Origin: Sphingobium sp. EM0848
GTDB taxonomy: Bacteria > Pseudomonadota > Alphaproteobacteria > Sphingomonadales > Sphingomonadaceae
Assembly: GCF_013375555.1 (NCBI RefSeq)
Contig: NZ_JABXWB010000001.1
Location: 1,984,001-2,048,000 of the forward strand
Direction: 5' to 3'
DNA: 64,000 bases
The position numbers and the translations under genes were made by a program. Under the pieces are notes generated by a model. The model worked only from the letters and a program-made list of their open reading frames with translations. It did no database searches and was not told the origin of the DNA. Shown here in pieces: positions 24,752-34,201 of this stretch (its first letter is position 1; each line of letters starts with the position of its first letter).

Positions 24752-27532
24752 ATGCCTCAGAATCATCTCTATCTGGTCGACGGCAGCGGCTATATTTTCC
24801 GCGCCTATCATCAGCTTCCGCCGCTCACCAACAAGCATGGCCAGCCCGTCGGCGCGGTCTATGGCTACACCACCATGCTCTGGAAGCTGGCCGAGGAGTT
24901 GGGCAAAGCGGAAGGCCCGACCCATCTCGCGGTGGTGCTGGACAAGGGCAGCCACACCTTCCGCAACGACATGTACGACCAGTATAAGGCGAACCGCCCG
25001 CCCGCGCCGGAAGACTTGGTCCCGCAATTCCCGATGATCCGCGACGCCACCCGCGCCTTCTCCCTCCCCTGCATCGAGGAAGCGGGTTTCGAGGCGGACG
25101 ACATCATCGCCAGCTACACCAAGGCCGCCGTCGCGGCGGGCTGGCATGTCACCATCGTCAGCTCCGACAAGGACCTGATGCAGCTCATCCAGCCCGGCGT
25201 CGACATGTACGACACGATGAAGAATGAGCGGCGCGGCGCCGACTATGTGATGACCAAATTCGGCGTCCAGCCGGGGCAACTGGGCGACGTCCTTGCGCTG
25301 ATGGGCGACAGCGTCGACAATGTCCCCGGCGTCCCCGGCATCGGCCCCAAGACCGCCGCCAAGCTCATCACCGAATATGGCACGCTGGAAGCCACACTCG
25401 ACGCCGCGCCTGCGATGAAGAAGTCGAAGATGCAGGAAAATCTCATCGCCCATGCCGACATGGCGCGCCTGTCGCGCCGCCTCGTCGCGCTGCACGATGC
25501 GATGGACCTGCCCGAGCCGCTGGAGGACTTGACCCTCAAGGGCATTCCGCCCGAACCGCTGGCAGAATTTCTCGGCCATCATGGTTTCAAGTCGCTGCTC
25601 GCTCGCCTTGGCGCGCCCGCCGCTGCCGTTGCGGTAGCTGCTGTAGCCGCCAGCGAAGCCACGCCCATCGCCGCCCCGGTCCGTGAGGAAGAACCGCCGA
25701 TCGACCGCAGCCTCTACGAAACGGTGGTGACGGAAGAAGCGCTCGACCGCTGGATCGCCGCCGCCCATGCGGAAGGTCTGGTCGCCGTCGACACCGAAAC
25801 CGACAGCCTCGACGCCGTATCGAGCGCGCTGGTCGGGGTGAGCCTCGCCACCGGACCGAACAAGGCCTGCTATATCCCGGTCGGCCATGGCGGAAAGGAC
25901 ATGTTCGCGGAGAAGCCTCAGCAGCTTCCCCTCGCCCTCGTCATCACCAAGCTGAAGCCGCTGCTGGAGGACGACAGCGTCCTCAAAATCGGTCAGAATT
26001 TGAAATATGACCTGACCGTCCTGCGCCGCCATGGGATCGAGATCGCACCTTATGACGACACCATCGTCATGAGCTTCGACCTCGACGCCGGGCAGAGCCT
26101 CGCGGGCCACGGCATGGACGAGGCCGCGAAGGTCCACCTCAACCATATCTGCATCAGCTTCAAGGATGTGTGCGGCACCGGCAAGAGCCAGATCAGCTTC
26201 GCGGAAGTCCCGCTCGACAAGGCGACCGAATATGCCGCCGAGGACGCCGACGTCACGCTGCGCCTGTGGAAGCTGTTCAAGACCCGCGTCGCCCATGAAG
26301 GCGCCACCCGCGTCTATGAACTGGTCGACCGCCCGCTCGTCTCCGTGATCGCGAAGATGGAGCAGGAAGGCATCAAGGTCGACCGCGAAGCCCTGTCCCG
26401 CCTCTCCGCCGAGTTCACGGCCGGGATCGCCGCTTTGGAGGCGGAGATTCACGAAATCGCGGGCCAGCCCTTCGCCATCGGCTCGACCCAGCAACTGGGC
26501 GCGATCCTGTTCGACAAAATGGGATATAAGGGCGGCAAGAAGGGCAAGTCCGGCGCCTATTCCACCGACGTCACCATACTCGAACAACTGAAAGCCCAGG
26601 GCGCGGACATCGCGGGCAAGGTGCTGGACTGGCGCCAGCTCTCGAAACTGAAATCCACCTATACCGACGCGCTTCAGGCCCAGATCAACAAGGACACCGG
26701 CCGCGTCCACACCAGCTACAGCCTGTCCGGCGCGCAGACCGGCCGCCTGTCCTCGACCGACCCCAATCTCCAGAACATCCCGATCCGCACCGAAGTCGGC
26801 CGTCAGATCCGCCACGCCTTCGTCGCGGAGCCGGGCAATGTCATCCTGGCGGCGGACTATAGCCAGATCGAACTGCGCCTCGCGGCCCATATGGCAGACG
26901 TCCCGGCGCTGAAGGAAGCCTTCGCGAACGGCGAGGACATTCACGCCGCCACCGCCCAGCAATTGTTCGGAGAGGTCAACCGCGACACGCGCGGCCGGGC
27001 CAAGACGATCAACTTCGCGATCCTCTACGGCATCAGCCGCTGGGGCCTCGCCGGGCGGCTGGAGATCGGCGCCGACGAAGCGCAGGACATGATCAGCCGC
27101 TATTATGAGCGCTTCCCCGGAATCAGCCTCTACATCACCGACACGATCGAGAAGGCGCGCTCAAGGGGCTACACGGAAACCCTCTTCGGCCGGAAAACAT
27201 GGTTCCCGCGCATCAAGGCCTCGGTCCAGCATGAACGGCAGGGCGCCGAACGCGCTGCAATCAACGCGCCCATTCAGGGCACCAGCGCCGACATCATCAA
27301 GCGCGCCATGGCCCGCATGGGACCGGCGCTCGCCGCCGAAGGGCTGCACAACGTAAAGATGCTGCTGCAAGTCCATGACGAACTGGTGTTCGAACTGCCG
27401 GAGGGCGATGTGGAACAGGCCAGCGCGGTCATCCGCCGCGTCATGGAAAGCGCCGCCGAACCGATCGTGAAACTCAGCGTGCCATTGGGCGTCGAGATCG
27501 GCCACGGCCCAAGCTGGGGCGCGGCGCACTGA
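24752..27532 (+). CDS. polA: DNA polymerase I
   Basis: A 926-residue polymerase for Okazaki-fragment maturation and repair. The 5' nuclease domain covers 1-290 (LVDGSGYIFRAYHQLPP, EADDIIASY, GDSVDNVPGVPGIGPKTA). The 3'-5' exonuclease domain (about 325-510) keeps VAVDTETDSLDA and the late YAAEDADVTLRLW, so proofreading is probably active. The polymerase domain has ADYSQIELRLAAHMA (motif A), RGRAKTINFAILYG (motif B) and LLQVHDELVFELP (motif C). It stands alone between the Nudix gene and convergent manC. Confidence 0.98.
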   Translation: MPQNHLYLVDGSGYIFRAYHQLPPLTNKHGQPVGAVYGYTTMLWKLAEELGKAEGPTHLAVVLDKGSHTFRNDMYDQYKANRPPAPEDLVPQFPMIRDATRAFSLPCIEEAGFEADDIIASYTKAAVAAGWHVTIVSSDKDLMQLIQPGVDMYDTMKNERRGADYVMTKFGVQPGQLGDVLALMGDSVDNVPGVPGIGPKTAAKLITEYGTLEATLDAAPAMKKSKMQENLIAHADMARLSRRLVALHDAMDLPEPLEDLTLKGIPPEPLAEFLGHHGFKSLLARLGAPAAAVAVAAVAASEATPIAAPVREEEPPIDRSLYETVVTEEALDRWIAAAHAEGLVAVDTETDSLDAVSSALVGVSLATGPNKACYIPVGHGGKDMFAEKPQQLPLALVITKLKPLLEDDSVLKIGQNLKYDLTVLRRHGIEIAPYDDTIVMSFDLDAGQSLAGHGMDEAAKVHLNHICISFKDVCGTGKSQISFAEVPLDKATEYAAEDADVTLRLWKLFKTRVAHEGATRVYELVDRPLVSVIAKMEQEGIKVDREALSRLSAEFTAGIAALEAEIHEIAGQPFAIGSTQQLGAILFDKMGYKGGKKGKSGAYSTDVTILEQLKAQGADIAGKVLDWRQLSKLKSTYTDALQAQINKDTGRVHTSYSLSGAQTGRLSSTDPNLQNIPIRTEVGRQIRHAFVAEPGNVILAADYSQIELRLAAHMADVPALKEAFANGEDIHAATAQQLFGEVNRDTRGRAKTINFAILYGISRWGLAGRLEIGADEAQDMISRYYERFPGISLYITDTIEKARSRGYTETLFGRKTWFPRIKASVQHERQGAERAAINAPIQGTSADIIKRAMARMGPALAAEGLHNVKMLLQVHDELVFELPEGDVEQASAVIRRVMESAAEPIVKLSVPLGVEIGHGPSWGAAH

Positions 27533-27540
27533 AAATTGCC

Positions 27541-27573
27541 TGCGCCATCTCCTCGCGAAGAGGGGATGGCGCA
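27541..27573. terminator. bidirectional terminator between polA and manC
   Basis: A 9-bp perfect outer stem (TGCGCCATC/GATGGCGCA) with further inner pairing (CCTC/GAGG) lies between the convergent stops at 27532 and 27580. There is no long T run on either strand. Confidence 0.55.
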
Positions 27574-27579
27574 GCAACC

Positions 27580-29040
27580 TTACCCGCGTGCGTAGCGGTC
27601 CTCGTACCGCACTATGTCGTCTTCACCGATATAGGAACCGGTCTGCACCTCAATGAACACCAATGGGATACGGCCCGGATTTTCGATCCGGTGCTTCACG
27701 CCGACGGGGATATAGACCGACTGGTTTTCCGACAGCAGCTTGATGTCCTCATCCACCGTCACCTTTGCCGTACCCTCGACCACAATCCAATGTTCCGATC
27801 GGTGGAAATGGCTCTGCAGGCTTAATGAAGCGCCCGGCAGGACAGTGATCCGCTTGACCTGAAACCGACCGCCGACAAGCAGGCTCTCAAACCAACCCCA
27901 TGGCCGGTGGTCCTTGGGAAAATGCTCCGCCTGCCTGGCATCCTTGTGCTTCAGGGCGTCGACCGCCAGCCGCACGTCCTGCGAGCGCGACTTGTCCGCG
28001 ATCAGCACCGCATCGTTCATCGCCACGGCGATGATATTGTCGAGGCCCAGACCGACCAGTTCCAGCCCTTCGCTGTCCGACCGCAACAGCGTGTCGCGGC
28101 AATCGATCGCCGTCGCCGCGCCGGACAGGGCAACGCCATTTGCGTCGGGTTGCAAATGGCTCCAGACCGCGTCCCAGCCGCCCAGATCCGACCAGCCGCC
28201 GTCATAGGGCACGACGGAGAGATTGCTCGCCCGCTCCATGATGGCATAGTCGATCGAAATATCCTGGCAGCTTTCCCAGGGCTCGGCCGCCAGCCGCAGG
28301 AAGCCCAGATCGCCCTCCGCCTGTTCAACCGCCTGCTTCACCGCAGCCAGAACGTCCGCCGCATGGGTTTCGAAGGCCGCGATCAGATCCTTCGCCGCGA
28401 AGAGGAAAATGCCCGCATTCCAGAGATGGTCGCCGGAAGCCAGCATGGCCGCAGCCCGCTCGGCGTTGGGCTTTTCGACAAAGCGGGCCAGCTTGACCGG
28501 CTGCCCGGACGCATCGGGCTTCTCGACCACCTGCAAATAGCCATAGCCCGTTTCAGGCCGCGTCGGCTTGATCCCGAACGTGACAAGGTCCCCGCTGCTC
28601 GCCGTTGCGACCCCTTTCCCGACCGCGAGGCAAAACGCCTCCACATCAGGCACCACCTGATCGGACGGCGCGACAAGCATCATCGCATCGGGATTTCTGC
28701 CGATCAGGTAAAGCGCCGCCGCGAGGATCGCCGGCGCGGTGTTGCGGACCGCCGGTTCGATGAGAATGGCCTGCGCGTCGATCTCTTCCTGCGCCAGCTG
28801 TTCAGCCACGATGAAGCGGAAGGCGGAATTCGTCAGAACGATCGGCCGGGAAAAGGAAAAACCTTGCCCCTGGCCCGACAGGCGCCGGGCCGCCGAGCGG
28901 AAAAGCGTCGTGTCGCCAAGAAGGGGCACGAACTGCTTGGGATAGGACTTACGCGACAAAGGCCACAGCCGCGTCCCGCTTCCACCGGCGAGAATGACCG
29001 GTGTCACATCCTGAACGTCCATGGCATTATTTTCGGGCAT
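27580..29040 (-). CDS. manC: mannose-1-phosphate guanylyltransferase / mannose-6-phosphate isomerase
   Basis: A 486-residue enzyme of the type II family. The N-terminal nucleotidyltransferase has VILAGGSGTRLWPLSRKSYP and KQFVPLL, then DQVV and the sugar-binding VEKP motifs. The C-terminal cupin (from about 365) has RPWGWFESL and the metal-binding SLQSHFHRSEHWIVVEG. It makes GDP-mannose for surface polysaccharides and so may feed the capsule-type cluster at 49193-54342. The start is uncertain: the ATG at 29040 gives normal length; ATGs at 29022 and 29088 are also open. No clear ribosome site decides it. Confidence 0.92.
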   Translation of the reverse strand: MPENNAMDVQDVTPVILAGGSGTRLWPLSRKSYPKQFVPLLGDTTLFRSAARRLSGQGQGFSFSRPIVLTNSAFRFIVAEQLAQEEIDAQAILIEPAVRNTAPAILAAALYLIGRNPDAMMLVAPSDQVVPDVEAFCLAVGKGVATASSGDLVTFGIKPTRPETGYGYLQVVEKPDASGQPVKLARFVEKPNAERAAAMLASGDHLWNAGIFLFAAKDLIAAFETHAADVLAAVKQAVEQAEGDLGFLRLAAEPWESCQDISIDYAIMERASNLSVVPYDGGWSDLGGWDAVWSHLQPDANGVALSGAATAIDCRDTLLRSDSEGLELVGLGLDNIIAVAMNDAVLIADKSRSQDVRLAVDALKHKDARQAEHFPKDHRPWGWFESLLVGGRFQVKRITVLPGASLSLQSHFHRSEHWIVVEGTAKVTVDEDIKLLSENQSVYIPVGVKHRIENPGRIPLVFIEVQTGSYIGEDDIVRYEDRYARG

Positions 29041-29150
29041 GTTGCTACTTTTCGGCAAGAGACGGCCTCCCTCTAAGCGATACGGCATATGCTTTTCAAT
29101 CGGGGCCTGCCTCTCCCTAAAGAATGGAAGTGACGACGGGGTAAAAATGC

Positions 29151-29185
29151 AATGGCCGGATCGGCATCGCGCCAACCCGGCCATT
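29151..29185 (-). terminator. terminator after the zinc-ribbon locus
   Basis: A 9-bp perfect stem (AATGGCCGG/CCGGCCATT) follows the stop at 29190 on the minus strand, and the strand continues TGCATTTTTACC. It probably ends the Bax-inhibitor/zinc-ribbon message. Confidence 0.6.
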
Positions 29186-29189
29186 TCCC

Positions 29190-29510
29190 TTAATCGAACA
29201 GCTCTTCCAGAAAGCTCTTCTTTCGCTTCTTCTGATAATATCGCCCATCATCGCGATCCGGCCGGTAGCTGGGCTGCGGAGCCGGAACCCCGCCCGCCGA
29301 CCGCTCGATGATCTTGTCCAACTCACCCCGGTCCAGCCACACGCCCCGGCATTGCGGGCACCGAGCGATTTCAAGCTGGTTGGCACAGCCTGCGGCTCGG
29401 AAATCGCGTTAATCAAAGGCTCTGATCTCGACCTCCTGCCGGTCCGTCATGGCAAGTCCCACATGACAGACCGGACAGAGCATGGCGGAAACCGCCGCCT
29501 GATCCCGCAT
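29190..29510 (-). pseudogene. zinc-ribbon (zf-TFIIB type) protein, interrupted by an in-frame stop
   Basis: Read from the ATG at 29510, the frame gives MLCPVCHVGLAMTDRQEVEI, then a foreign-looking stretch with a TAA at 29409-29411, then RCPQCRGVWLDRGELDKIIE and a lysine-rich tail ending at 29190. Proteins of this family join the two CPxC pairs with about 17 residues (MTDRQGVEIDY-type linker). Here the gap between the pairs is about 35 codons, so some 19 codons (57 nt) have been inserted without a frameshift. Either the gene is dead or the 3' part is translated alone. It starts 4 bp after the Bax-inhibitor gene. Confidence 0.75.
29361..29423. repeat. about 57-nt insertion in the zinc-ribbon gene
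   Basis: This is the segment that the zinc-ribbon family lacks. It contains GCGATTTC (29365-29372) and its complement GAAATCGC (29400-29407), and also CCGAGC (29361-29366) with GCTCGG (29395-29400), so it can fold on itself. The exact ends cannot be fixed from one copy. No other copy was noticed in the window. Confidence 0.5.
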
Positions 29511-29513
29511 CGG

Positions 29514-30239
29514 CTACTCCCGCTCGCCGGTCAGGCTCAGCAGCATCTGGAACAGGTTGACGAAGTTCAGATAGAGCGACAGCGCGCCCATCACCTGCAT
29601 CTTCTCGGCCACCTCATGGCCGGCATAGTAGAAATATTCCGACTTGATGCGCTGCACGTCCCAGGCGGTGAGGCCGGTGAAGACCACCACGCCGATGATC
29701 GAGATCACCATGGCCATGGCCGACGAGCCGATGAAGATGTTGATAAGGCTCGCCACCACGATGCCGATCAGGCCCATCATCAGGAACGACCCGAATTTCG
29801 ACAGGTCACGCCCGGTCGTATAGCCCCACAGCGCCATGGCCAGGAACATCACGGCGGCCGAGAAGAAGGCCTGCGCGATCGACCCGCCGGTGAACACCAG
29901 GAAGATGCTGGCCAGCGACACGCCCATCACCGCCGCAAAGGCATAAAAGGCCATGCGTGCGCCGGACGTCGTCATCTTTTCAATGCGGAAGCTGAACAGG
30001 AACACAAAGGCCAGCGGCGCGAAGATCGCCACCCATTTGAGCGGCGTGCCGAAGATCGCGGCGGCCAGTACCGGCGTATTGCCGACAAAAGCAGCCACAA
30101 GCCCAGTGATGATCAGGCCAATGCCCATATTGCGGAAAACGCCCAGCATGTGCGCGCGCAGCCCGGCATCGGTCTGCGCCGTCTGGCTCGCACCATAGCC
30201 CGGCATACGAACGGGATTGTTCACGGCGTTATACTCCAT
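29514..30239 (-). CDS. Bax inhibitor-1/YccA family membrane protein
   Basis: A 241-residue protein with seven membrane helices and the family's conserved late block GSSAMAMVISIIGVVVFTGLTAWDVQRIK. Short N-terminal soluble part (about 1-30). Bacterial members (YccA, YbhL, BsYetJ) influence FtsH proteolysis or act as pH-gated calcium leaks. The zinc-ribbon pseudogene follows after 4 bp. The 270 bp between its start and cysS, which is divergent, hold only AT-poor non-coding DNA; I see no convincing promoter pair in it. Confidence 0.92.
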   Translation of the reverse strand: MEYNAVNNPVRMPGYGASQTAQTDAGLRAHMLGVFRNMGIGLIITGLVAAFVGNTPVLAAAIFGTPLKWVAIFAPLAFVFLFSFRIEKMTTSGARMAFYAFAAVMGVSLASIFLVFTGGSIAQAFFSAAVMFLAMALWGYTTGRDLSKFGSFLMMGLIGIVVASLINIFIGSSAMAMVISIIGVVVFTGLTAWDVQRIKSEYFYYAGHEVAEKMQVMGALSLYLNFVNLFQMLLSLTGERE

Positions 30240-30512
30240 CCAAAATCATTCAGGGATCGAGTGGCCCGGCGCGGTCTCGTGAGGCTTAGAGGGGGGGACA
30301 AACACTCAGGAACCTGCACCGAGCACACTCGATGCGGTCCGACATCACGGCTGGATCATGTCACACATGTCCAACCGCCAGAGGGGCCCGGCCCGCACAG
30401 ACAATATCGGCAGTCGAACGCTCCAGCGCAAGGGACAGAGCCGTCAGCAACAATTTGTTACAATCACGCAGGGCTGTTGACGCATCCGCCGAACCGCCGC
30501 ATGGCTGCGCCC

Positions 30513-32030
30513 ATGAGCGACCAGTTCACCCCCGCCCAGCAGCATGCCGACGCGCCCCTGCGCCTGTTCAACAGCCTGACCCGCACGGTCGAACCCTTCG
30601 CGCCGATCGAGCCCGATCATGCGCGCGTCTACAGCTGCGGCCCCACGGTCTACAACTACGCCCATCTCGGCAATCTGCGCGCCTATGTCTTCACCGACAC
30701 GCTGCGCCGGACATTGCTGTGGAAGGGCCTCACCGTCACCCACATCATCAACATCACCGATGTCGGCCATCTGACCAGCGACGCCGATGCCGGCGACGAC
30801 AAGATGGAGGCGGCCGCCCGCGCCCAGGCAAAGAGCATCTGGGACATCGCGGCCCATTATACCCAGGCGTTCAAGCAGAATATCGCCGACCTCAACATCA
30901 TCGCCCCCAGCGAATGGACGGTCGCCACCGACTATGTGCCGCAGATGATCGCCTTCGCGGAGAAGATCGCGCCGACCCATTGCTACGAACTGGAAACCGG
31001 CCTCTATTTCGACAGCAGCACGGTGCCCGATTATGGCGCGCTGGCCGGGGGCCGCGACGATGCCGCCCATGCGCGCATCGATCCCGTCGCGGGCAAGCGC
31101 AACCCGTCCGACTTCGCCATCTGGCGCAAGTCCCCTCCGGGCGAGCAGCGCCAGATGGAATGGGACTCCCCGTGGGGCAAGGGCGCTCCGGGCTGGCACC
31201 TTGAATGCTCGGTAATGAGCGAGGCGCGCCTTGGCCATCCCTTCGACATCCACACCGGCGGCATCGACCATCGCGAAATCCACCACCCCAACGAGATCGC
31301 CCAGAATCAGGCTTACTGCGCCTGCACCGATGCGCAGCCCGGCTTCACCGGCGCGAAATGGTGGATGCACAATAATTTCCTGGTCGACCGTCAGGGGAAG
31401 ATGAGCAAGTCCAAGGGCGGCTTCACCACCCTCTTCTCCCTGATCGACGCGGGTGTGCATCCGCTCGCCTACCGCCTGCTGTGCCTTGGCGCCCATTATC
31501 GCAGCGAACTGGAGTTCAGCGCGGAGAGCGTCGCGGCTGCCCTCACGCGCCTGAAGCGTCTCGTCATGGGCGTCGAGAACCTCAAATCCCGCGCCGAGGG
31601 CGTGACGTGGCAATCGTCCAGCCTGGAATTCCTCCGCGCCAATCTCCACCCCAGGCTCGCGCCGTTGCTCGAACAGTTCGACGCCGCGATCAGCGACGAC
31701 CTGATGACCCCGCGCGCCCTTCCCCTGCTGGAAGAAACGATCGGGATGAAGAAGGTGCCGGTGGACGAAAAGCTCTGCCTGCTTGGTGCTTTCGATTCTG
31801 CGCTGGGTCTGAACCTGCTGACGATCAGCCGCGCCGACCTGCGTGTTCAGCCCAAGGACGCGCAGATCACGCCGGAGGAAATCGAAGCCGAACTCGACCT
31901 CCGCCAGACCGCCCGCGCCGAAAAGGACTTCGCCCTGTCGGACGAGATCCGCGATGCGCTGATCGCCCGTGGGGTGGAGGTCATGGACGGCGATCCGCTG
32001 CGCTGGGACTGGCGTCTCACGCTGGGGTAA
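30513..32030 (+). CDS. cysS: cysteinyl-tRNA synthetase
   Basis: A 505-residue class I synthetase that charges tRNA-Cys. Motifs: YSCGPTVYNYAHLGNLRAYV (zinc Cys and HIGH-like HLGN), HLECSVMSEARLG and HTGGIDHREIHHPNEIAQ (other zinc ligands), and the KMSKSKGG loop. The start is either the ATG at 30501 or at 30513; the latter (MSDQFTPAQQ) is chosen on length, but neither has a ribosome site. A hairpin follows the gene at 32102. Confidence 0.96.
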   Translation: MSDQFTPAQQHADAPLRLFNSLTRTVEPFAPIEPDHARVYSCGPTVYNYAHLGNLRAYVFTDTLRRTLLWKGLTVTHIINITDVGHLTSDADAGDDKMEAAARAQAKSIWDIAAHYTQAFKQNIADLNIIAPSEWTVATDYVPQMIAFAEKIAPTHCYELETGLYFDSSTVPDYGALAGGRDDAAHARIDPVAGKRNPSDFAIWRKSPPGEQRQMEWDSPWGKGAPGWHLECSVMSEARLGHPFDIHTGGIDHREIHHPNEIAQNQAYCACTDAQPGFTGAKWWMHNNFLVDRQGKMSKSKGGFTTLFSLIDAGVHPLAYRLLCLGAHYRSELEFSAESVAAALTRLKRLVMGVENLKSRAEGVTWQSSSLEFLRANLHPRLAPLLEQFDAAISDDLMTPRALPLLEETIGMKKVPVDEKLCLLGAFDSALGLNLLTISRADLRVQPKDAQITPEEIEAELDLRQTARAEKDFALSDEIRDALIARGVEVMDGDPLRWDWRLTLG

Positions 32031-32101
32031 ATCTCATCGAAACGGCGCCCACCCCGGCCGCCGGATGGAAAAATTCAGCGAACTAAGGCAGAATGTGCGC
32101 G

Positions 32102-32133
32102 GGACAGGTCCGTCCGTTTGGACAGACCTGTCC
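32102..32133. repeat. strong interrupted palindrome downstream of cysS
   Basis: GGACAGGTC (32102-32110) pairs with GACCTGTCC (32125-32133). Inside, after one mismatch, GTCC pairs with GGAC around a GTTT loop, giving 13 base pairs in all. No T run follows, and it ends 20 bp before the next start codon. It is either a cysS terminator or an operator for the Rap1a-like gene. Confidence 0.6.
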
Positions 32134-32153
32134 GGAACGGGCAGATTCCGCAC

Positions 32154-32513
32154 ATGCTCAAATACGCAATCGCAGCGATAATCGCGTTTGGCGGCACAAC
32201 GGCATTGCCCGTTGCTGCACCTGCTCAGACCTATATGTTCGAAACGGGCACGACTCTGCTTGCCAAATGCCGGAACAAGGCGCCCGAATATGCGCTGGCC
32301 TGCACCGCCTATATCGTCGGCGCGGTGGACGGCATCAAAAAGGACGTCTTCATCGGCCGCGCCAAGCCCAATTGCTGGCCCGCGCAACTCGATTCCGTAA
32401 AGGTACGCGACATCGTCATCGCCTATCTCACCCGCTATCCCGACCAGCGCAAGGCGCCCGCCTCCGTCCTGGTCAGCGTCGCGCTGAACGAACAATATCC
32501 TTGCCAGAAATAA
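32154..32513 (+). CDS. secreted Rap1a/Tai-like protein
   Basis: A 119-residue protein with a Sec signal peptide (MLKYAIAAIIAFGGTTALPVAAPAQ) and a mature part with four cysteines: LAKCRNKAPEYALACTAYIVGAVDG, PNCWPAQ and a final YPCQK. This Cys spacing and the CxxYIxGxxDG block match the Rap1a/Tai fold, first known as immunity proteins to type VI secretion amidases in Serratia. The fold is widespread in bacteria with no such effector, so immunity is only one possibility. It stands alone between cysS and aroG. Confidence 0.78.
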   Translation: MLKYAIAAIIAFGGTTALPVAAPAQTYMFETGTTLLAKCRNKAPEYALACTAYIVGAVDGIKKDVFIGRAKPNCWPAQLDSVKVRDIVIAYLTRYPDQRKAPASVLVSVALNEQYPCQK

Positions 32514-32636
32514 CTCCGATCACGCTGATCGGAACCGTGCATTAGGCAAATCCCGCCCCCAATCGCTATAAACTTGCGCAGCCCCCTGCAACAGCGTAGG
32601 TGCGGCCCCTATTTTAGACTTTTTGGGAGACTCAAA

Positions 32637-34007
32637 GTGGCGGCGAAGTGGACGCCGGAAAGCTGGCGGGAGCATAAGGGCATTCAGATGCCCGTCTATC
32701 GTGATGCCCAGGCGCTTGGCGCGGTGGAGGCACAGCTCAGCCAGTTTCCCCCGCTCGTCTTTGCCGGCGAAGCGCGCAATCTGAAGGCTGATCTTGCCAA
32801 GGTGACGAATGGCGAGGCGTTCCTGCTGCAAGGCGGCGATTGCGCCGAAAGCTTCGCGGAGTTCCACCCGAACAACATCCGCGACACCTTCCGCGTGCTG
32901 CTCCAGATGGCGGTGGTGCTGACCTTCGCGTCGAAGCTGCCGGTGGTGAAGGTCGGCCGCATGGCAGGCCAGTTCGCCAAGCCCCGCTCGGCCGATACCG
33001 AGACGATCGGCGGCGTGGAACTGCCCAGCTATCGCGGCGACAATGTCAACGACATCGCCTTCACGCCCGAAGCGCGCGAACCCGATGCCCAGCGCATGAT
33101 CCGCGCCTATAACCAGTCGGCGGCGACGCTGAATCTGGTGCGCGCCTTCTCGACCGGCGGCTATGCCAGCCTCGACCGCGTGCATGGCTGGATGCTGGAT
33201 TTCATGGGCCGCAGCCCCTGGGCCGCGAAGTTCGAGGCGATGGCGGACCAGATCGGCCAGGCGCTCGACTTCATGCGCGCCTGCGGCCTGTCGCCCGATA
33301 CCGTGCCGCAGCTTGGCGGAACCAGCTTCTACACCAGCCATGAGGCGCTGCTGCTCCCCTTCGAGCAGGCGCTGACCCGGCAGGATTCGCTGACCGGCGA
33401 CTGGTACGACACGTCCGCGCACATGCTCTGGATCGGCGACCGCACGCGGTTCGAAGGATCGGCGCATGTCGAATATCTGCGCGGCATCGGCAATCCGATC
33501 GGCATGAAATGCGGTCCGTCGCTGGAGCCGGACGCGCTGATCCGCCTGCTCGACGCGCTGAACCCGTCGCGCGAGGCGGGCCGGATCACGCTCATCACCC
33601 GCTACGGTCATGACAAGATCGAGTCGGGCCTGCCCAAGCTGGTCCGCGCGGTCATGCGTGAAGGCCATCCGGTGCTCTGGTCCTGCGACCCGATGCACGG
33701 CAATGTCATCAAGGCAGCCAATGGCTACAAGACCCGTCCGTTCGACCGCATCCTGGCCGAAGTGCGCGGCTTCTTCGCCGTCCACCGTGCGGAAGGCAGC
33801 TTCGGCGGCGGCATCCATGCCGAAATGACCGGCCAGAATGTGACGGAGTGCACCGGCGGCGCCATCGCCATCACCGATGAGGGACTGGCGGATCGCTACC
33901 ACACCCATTGCGACCCGCGCCTCAATGCGGCGCAGAGCCTCGAACTGGCTTTCCTGCTCGCGGAAATGCTGAATGAGGAGCTGAAGGAACGCCGCGCCGC
34001 GGCCTGA
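32637..34007 (+). CDS. aroG: 3-deoxy-7-phosphoheptulonate synthase, class II
   Basis: A 456-residue plant/Mycobacterium-type DAHP synthase, the first step of aromatic amino acid synthesis (PEP plus erythrose-4-phosphate). Conserved blocks: [31 protein letters not shown] (metal Cys), [12 protein letters not shown] (PEP/substrate), [47 protein letters not shown] and [18 protein letters not shown]. The start is a GTG at 32637 with GGGAGA upstream. A T-run terminator follows the stop. Confidence 0.96.
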   Translation: MAAKWTPESWREHKGIQMPVYRDAQALGAVEAQLSQFPPLVFAGEARNLKADLAKVTNGEAFLLQGGDCAESFAEFHPNNIRDTFRVLLQMAVVLTFASKLPVVKVGRMAGQFAKPRSADTETIGGVELPSYRGDNVNDIAFTPEAREPDAQRMIRAYNQSAATLNLVRAFSTGGYASLDRVHGWMLDFMGRSPWAAKFEAMADQIGQALDFMRACGLSPDTVPQLGGTSFYTSHEALLLPFEQALTRQDSLTGDWYDTSAHMLWIGDRTRFEGSAHVEYLRGIGNPIGMKCGPSLEPDALIRLLDALNPSREAGRITLITRYGHDKIESGLPKLVRAVMREGHPVLWSCDPMHGNVIKAANGYKTRPFDRILAEVRGFFAVHRAEGSFGGGIHAEMTGQNVTECTGGAIAITDEGLADRYHTHCDPRLNAAQSLELAFLLAEMLNEELKERRAAA

Positions 34008-34028
34008 TCCTTCGCAACAGGAAAAAGG

Positions 34029-34062
34029 TCCCGCCGCGCGGTTCGCTCGCGGCGGGATTTTT
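34029..34062 (+). terminator. aroG terminator
   Basis: A perfect 10-bp stem (TCCCGCCGCG/CGCGGCGGGA) with a 9-base loop is followed directly by TTTTT, 21 bp after the aroG stop. This is the clearest intrinsic terminator in the window. Confidence 0.85.
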
Positions 34063-34201
34063 ATGCCCGGATTCCGCACCCCCAAATCCCGCGCTGCGTG
34101 ACGCCCCCATTTTACCCGGCGGCCCGGTTCGTCATACCGGCGTAATAATGCCATGATTTCAGCGCTTGCTTTGACGGCTCGAAACCGTAGCTTGGCATCT
34201 C

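Noticed and set aside
24683..26962. 759-codon open frame opposite polA
   Set aside because: No recognisable motifs; polA on the other strand has every expected catalytic block.
29352..30500. N-terminal extension of cysS by nearly 390 codons
   Set aside because: The frame happens to be open opposite the Bax-inhibitor gene; the synthetase begins at its normal N-terminus near 30513.
32154..32513. Evidence for a type VI secretion system from the Rap1a/Tai-like gene
   Set aside because: The fold is widespread outside such systems and no secretion or effector genes are in the window.
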